Shown one piece after another: positions 5,290 through 6,697 of a DNA stretch of 6,697 bases. The DNA is from Fischerella sp. (GTDB lineage Bacteria; Cyanobacteriota; Cyanobacteriia; Cyanobacteriales; Nostocaceae): the NCBI GenBank assembly GCA_026419705.1, contig JANZYY010000278.1, forward strand, positions 1-6,697. The letters are read 5' to 3'. The notes beneath the pieces were generated by a model, which saw only the letters and a list, made by a program, of their open reading frames with translations, was not told where the DNA came from and did no database searches. Each line of letters opens with the position of its first letter. Position 1 is the stretch's first letter. A program made the position numbers and the translations under genes.

Positions 5290-5664
5290 GTGGACACTGC
5301 TACTTGCCCTCGTTGTCATCAACCCGTAGACCGGCAGGCTATTAACTGCCCGTATTGTCGTACTCAGCTAAAAGCTTACGGGCACCCTGGTATTCCTTTG
5401 TATCGGGCTACTAAAGATCAATATCTCTGTGACAGTTGCAGCTATCATGCTGATGATACCTGTAATTTTCCCCAGCGTCCCTATGCCAAAGAATGTACGC
5501 TGTACCAAAATATTGAAGAAAGTAAGTTGGAATTGCAGCAGTTGCATGAAGCTAAAAGCTTTAGTAAGACAGTTAGAAACTGGATCAAACGCAATCAGAC
5601 TTTATTGTTGTTACTGGCTTTATTATTAGTGTGTTTACTCATCGCTGTGTTGCAATCGGGATGA
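5290..5664 (+). CDS. Zinc-ribbon protein with C-terminal membrane anchor (124 aa)
   Basis: Function unknown. Residues 6-23 hold a classic zinc ribbon, CPRC (6-9) and CPYC (20-23). A second cysteine set follows: CDSC (47-50), Cys 58 and Cys 69, spaced C-X2-C-X7-C-X10-C, which could bind a second zinc or another metal. Residues 73-102 are a charged helix, and 104-121 are almost purely Leu, Ala and Val: a single membrane segment with only three residues after it. The basic stretch before it (RNWIKRN) predicts that the cysteine domains stay in the cytoplasm, as in a tail-anchored protein. GTG 5290 is the only standard start after the in-frame stop at 5251-5253; the Shine-Dalgarno is poor and a non-standard ATT at 5275 is a remote alternative. 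It converges on the NblS-type kinase gene. Regular codon structure and the domains make it a real gene. Confidence 0.85.
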   Translation: MDTATCPRCHQPVDRQAINCPYCRTQLKAYGHPGIPLYRATKDQYLCDSCSYHADDTCNFPQRPYAKECTLYQNIEESKLELQQLHEAKSFSKTVRNWIKRNQTLLLLLALLLVCLLIAVLQSG

Positions 5665-5696
5665 CAATTTCTTCAGTGTAAAAGAATGCTTTATAC

Positions 5697-5710
5697 AGCA
5701 AAACTTTGCT
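5697..5710. other. Small inverted repeat between convergent zinc-ribbon and kinase genes
   Basis: AGCAAA-AC-TTTGCT forms a perfect 6-bp dyad 33 bases past the zinc-ribbon stop. It is AT-rich, its two-base centre would force the inner pairs open, and no T-tract follows, so a terminator role is uncertain. Nothing else stands out in the 109-bp spacer. Confidence 0.3.
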
Positions 5711-5773
5711 ACATAGCGCGCCAATCTCTGCGTTTTAATAATTCGCCGTGATTTTCGCGATGTAAATGCAATA

Positions 5774-6697
5774 CTATACTAAATTAGTAGCTTCAACAGA
5801 AGTCAGTGGTGCTTCTTCATATGTTGCCAGATCAAACCAAAAAGTTGTACCCACACCAACTTCACTGACCAAATGAACTTTACTGTGATGCTTTTCTTCA
5901 ATAATATTTCTGACTATTGATAGTCCTAAACCGGTTCCTTCCAAAGTGTGAACGCGATTTTCTACTCGGAAGAAGCGGTCGAAAATGGCTTGTTGGTCTT
6001 CTGGAGCAATACCGATACCAGTATCGGAAATTTCTACTCGTACCTGACGGGGGCTGGCACTTTCTTGGGACTGCGGTTGTAGTTGGTAGGCGCGGAGAAC
6101 AACTTTGCCACCAGCTTTGGTAAACTTCAGGGCATTACCAACTAAATTTGCCAACACTTGCAGCAACAAATCGTAGTGACCTACAACTAAGGGTAAGTTG
6201 GGTTCTACTTCCTGAAGTAATTCAATACCCTTATCTTTGGCATTGAGTTGATAAGTACGCAGTGTCTGTTCTATTGCTTGCGTTAAATCCACTCCGTCTA
6301 AATGGTAGCTACGACCAGATTCTAGCCTGGACAAATCTAAAACATCGTTAACCAAACGTGTCAGACGGTCAGTTTCATGATTAACGGTGACTAGAAAATC
6401 TTGCCTTTGCTCTGGAGTTAATTCTTCGCCGTATTCGTGCAAAGTTTCTATAAAAGATTTGATGTTAAATAAGGGAGTTCGCAGTTCGTGGGAAACATTA
6501 CTAATAAATTGGCTTTTTGCCTCGTTTAGTTCGACTTCGCGAGTAATATCTTGCACAGTGATGGCAATGCCTTTGATATTCTCCTTTTGCTGATCGCGTA
6601 CAGTGGTCAGGAGAATGCGGATAGTACGTTTACTTGGCTGAGTCAAGGGAATGCGGAACTCGGCGCTTTCACATTCTCCAGCTGCCATTTCGTATAA
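5774..6697 (-). CDS. nblS: NblS/Hik33 (DspA)-type sensor histidine kinase, N-terminus beyond window
   Basis: The visible 307 residues are the C-terminal part of a membrane sensor kinase; full family members are roughly twice this length. The open frame continues through 6697 (Leu-Tyr-Glu before the Met at 6688), so that Met is internal. Counting from 6697, residues 1-55 resemble the end of a PAS domain (IAITVQDITREVELNEAKSQ). The phosphoacceptor His is residue 70 in FISNVSHELRTPLFNIKSF, and the dimerisation helix ends in NDVLDLSRLESGR. The ATPase domain shows the N-box NLVGNALKF (184-192), G1 DTGIGIAPED (225-234), F-box FDRFFRVEN and G2 GTGLGLSIV (254-262), ending in VGTTFWFDL. The SHELRTPLFNIKSFIETL and RFFRVENRVHT segments are characteristic of NblS/Hik33, the conserved cyanobacterial kinase controlling high-light, cold and nutrient-stress responses through RpaB-type regulators. 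An extra Glu before the HHSK stretch (NIIEEKHHSK) seems unusual. Confidence 0.9.
   Translation of the reverse strand, partial: LYEMAAGECESAEFRIPLTQPSKRTIRILLTTVRDQQKENIKGIAITVQDITREVELNEAKSQFISNVSHELRTPLFNIKSFIETLHEYGEELTPEQRQDFLVTVNHETDRLTRLVNDVLDLSRLESGRSYHLDGVDLTQAIEQTLRTYQLNAKDKGIELLQEVEPNLPLVVGHYDLLLQVLANLVGNALKFTKAGGKVVLRAYQLQPQSQESASPRQVRVEISDTGIGIAPEDQQAIFDRFFRVENRVHTLEGTGLGLSIVRNIIEEKHHSKVHLVSEVGVGTTFWFDLATYEEAPLTSVEATNLV

Noticed and set aside
5917..6593. Plus-strand open frames inside the kinase gene (5917-6123, 6387-6593)
   Set aside because: They are antisense shadows of the histidine kinase coding frame.

Overview
The window looks like chromosomal DNA of a filamentous, heterocyst-type (Nostocales-like) cyanobacterium. 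The reasons are four perfect HIP1 octamers (GCGATCGC), AT-rich intergenic spaces holding short repeat families typical of these genomes, an NblS/Hik33-type sensor kinase, a CbbR/CmpR/NdhR-type LysR regulator and a cyanobacterial ABC1-family kinase-like protein. This is inference from sequence style and protein family; no database search was possible.

Layout. Positions 1-1035 (minus, running off the left edge) encode most of an ABC1K/UbiB/AarF-type atypical kinase. A 109-bp gap with seven tandem heptamers (1048-1096) separates it from a 108-residue coiled-coil protein (1145-1471, minus); the two may be co-transcribed. A 452-bp divergent intergenic region (1472-1923) follows. It holds a good -10 box for the small gene, a potential long stem-loop (1572-1656), an array of TTAACAAC half-sites centred on a perfect 28-bp dyad (1763-1790), and two adjoining hairpins just before the LysR gene (1924-2916, plus). 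A GC-rich hairpin (2921-2945) lies between the LysR gene and a convergent ABC-F ATPase gene (2995-4614, minus). The ABC-F leader contains a perfect 26-bp palindrome (4705-4730).

The 4738-5289 spacer carries an inverted pair of octamer-repeat clusters (5060-5126) and no gene I can support. It is followed by a 124-residue zinc-ribbon protein with a C-terminal membrane anchor (5290-5664, plus). That gene converges on the C-terminal half of an NblS/Hik33-like histidine kinase (5774-6697, minus), which runs off the right edge.

How the genes relate. The regulatory genes suggest carbon and light acclimation: CbbR-type LysR proteins control carbon uptake and fixation or NDH genes, NblS controls high-light and nutrient-stress genes, and ABC1K proteins act around prenylquinone metabolism in the membrane. 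The genes alternate in direction, so they do not form one operon. I see no defence island, prophage, CRISPR array, RNA gene or intact insertion sequence. The most interesting material is intergenic: the LysR operator array and leader hairpins, and three distinct short-repeat families.
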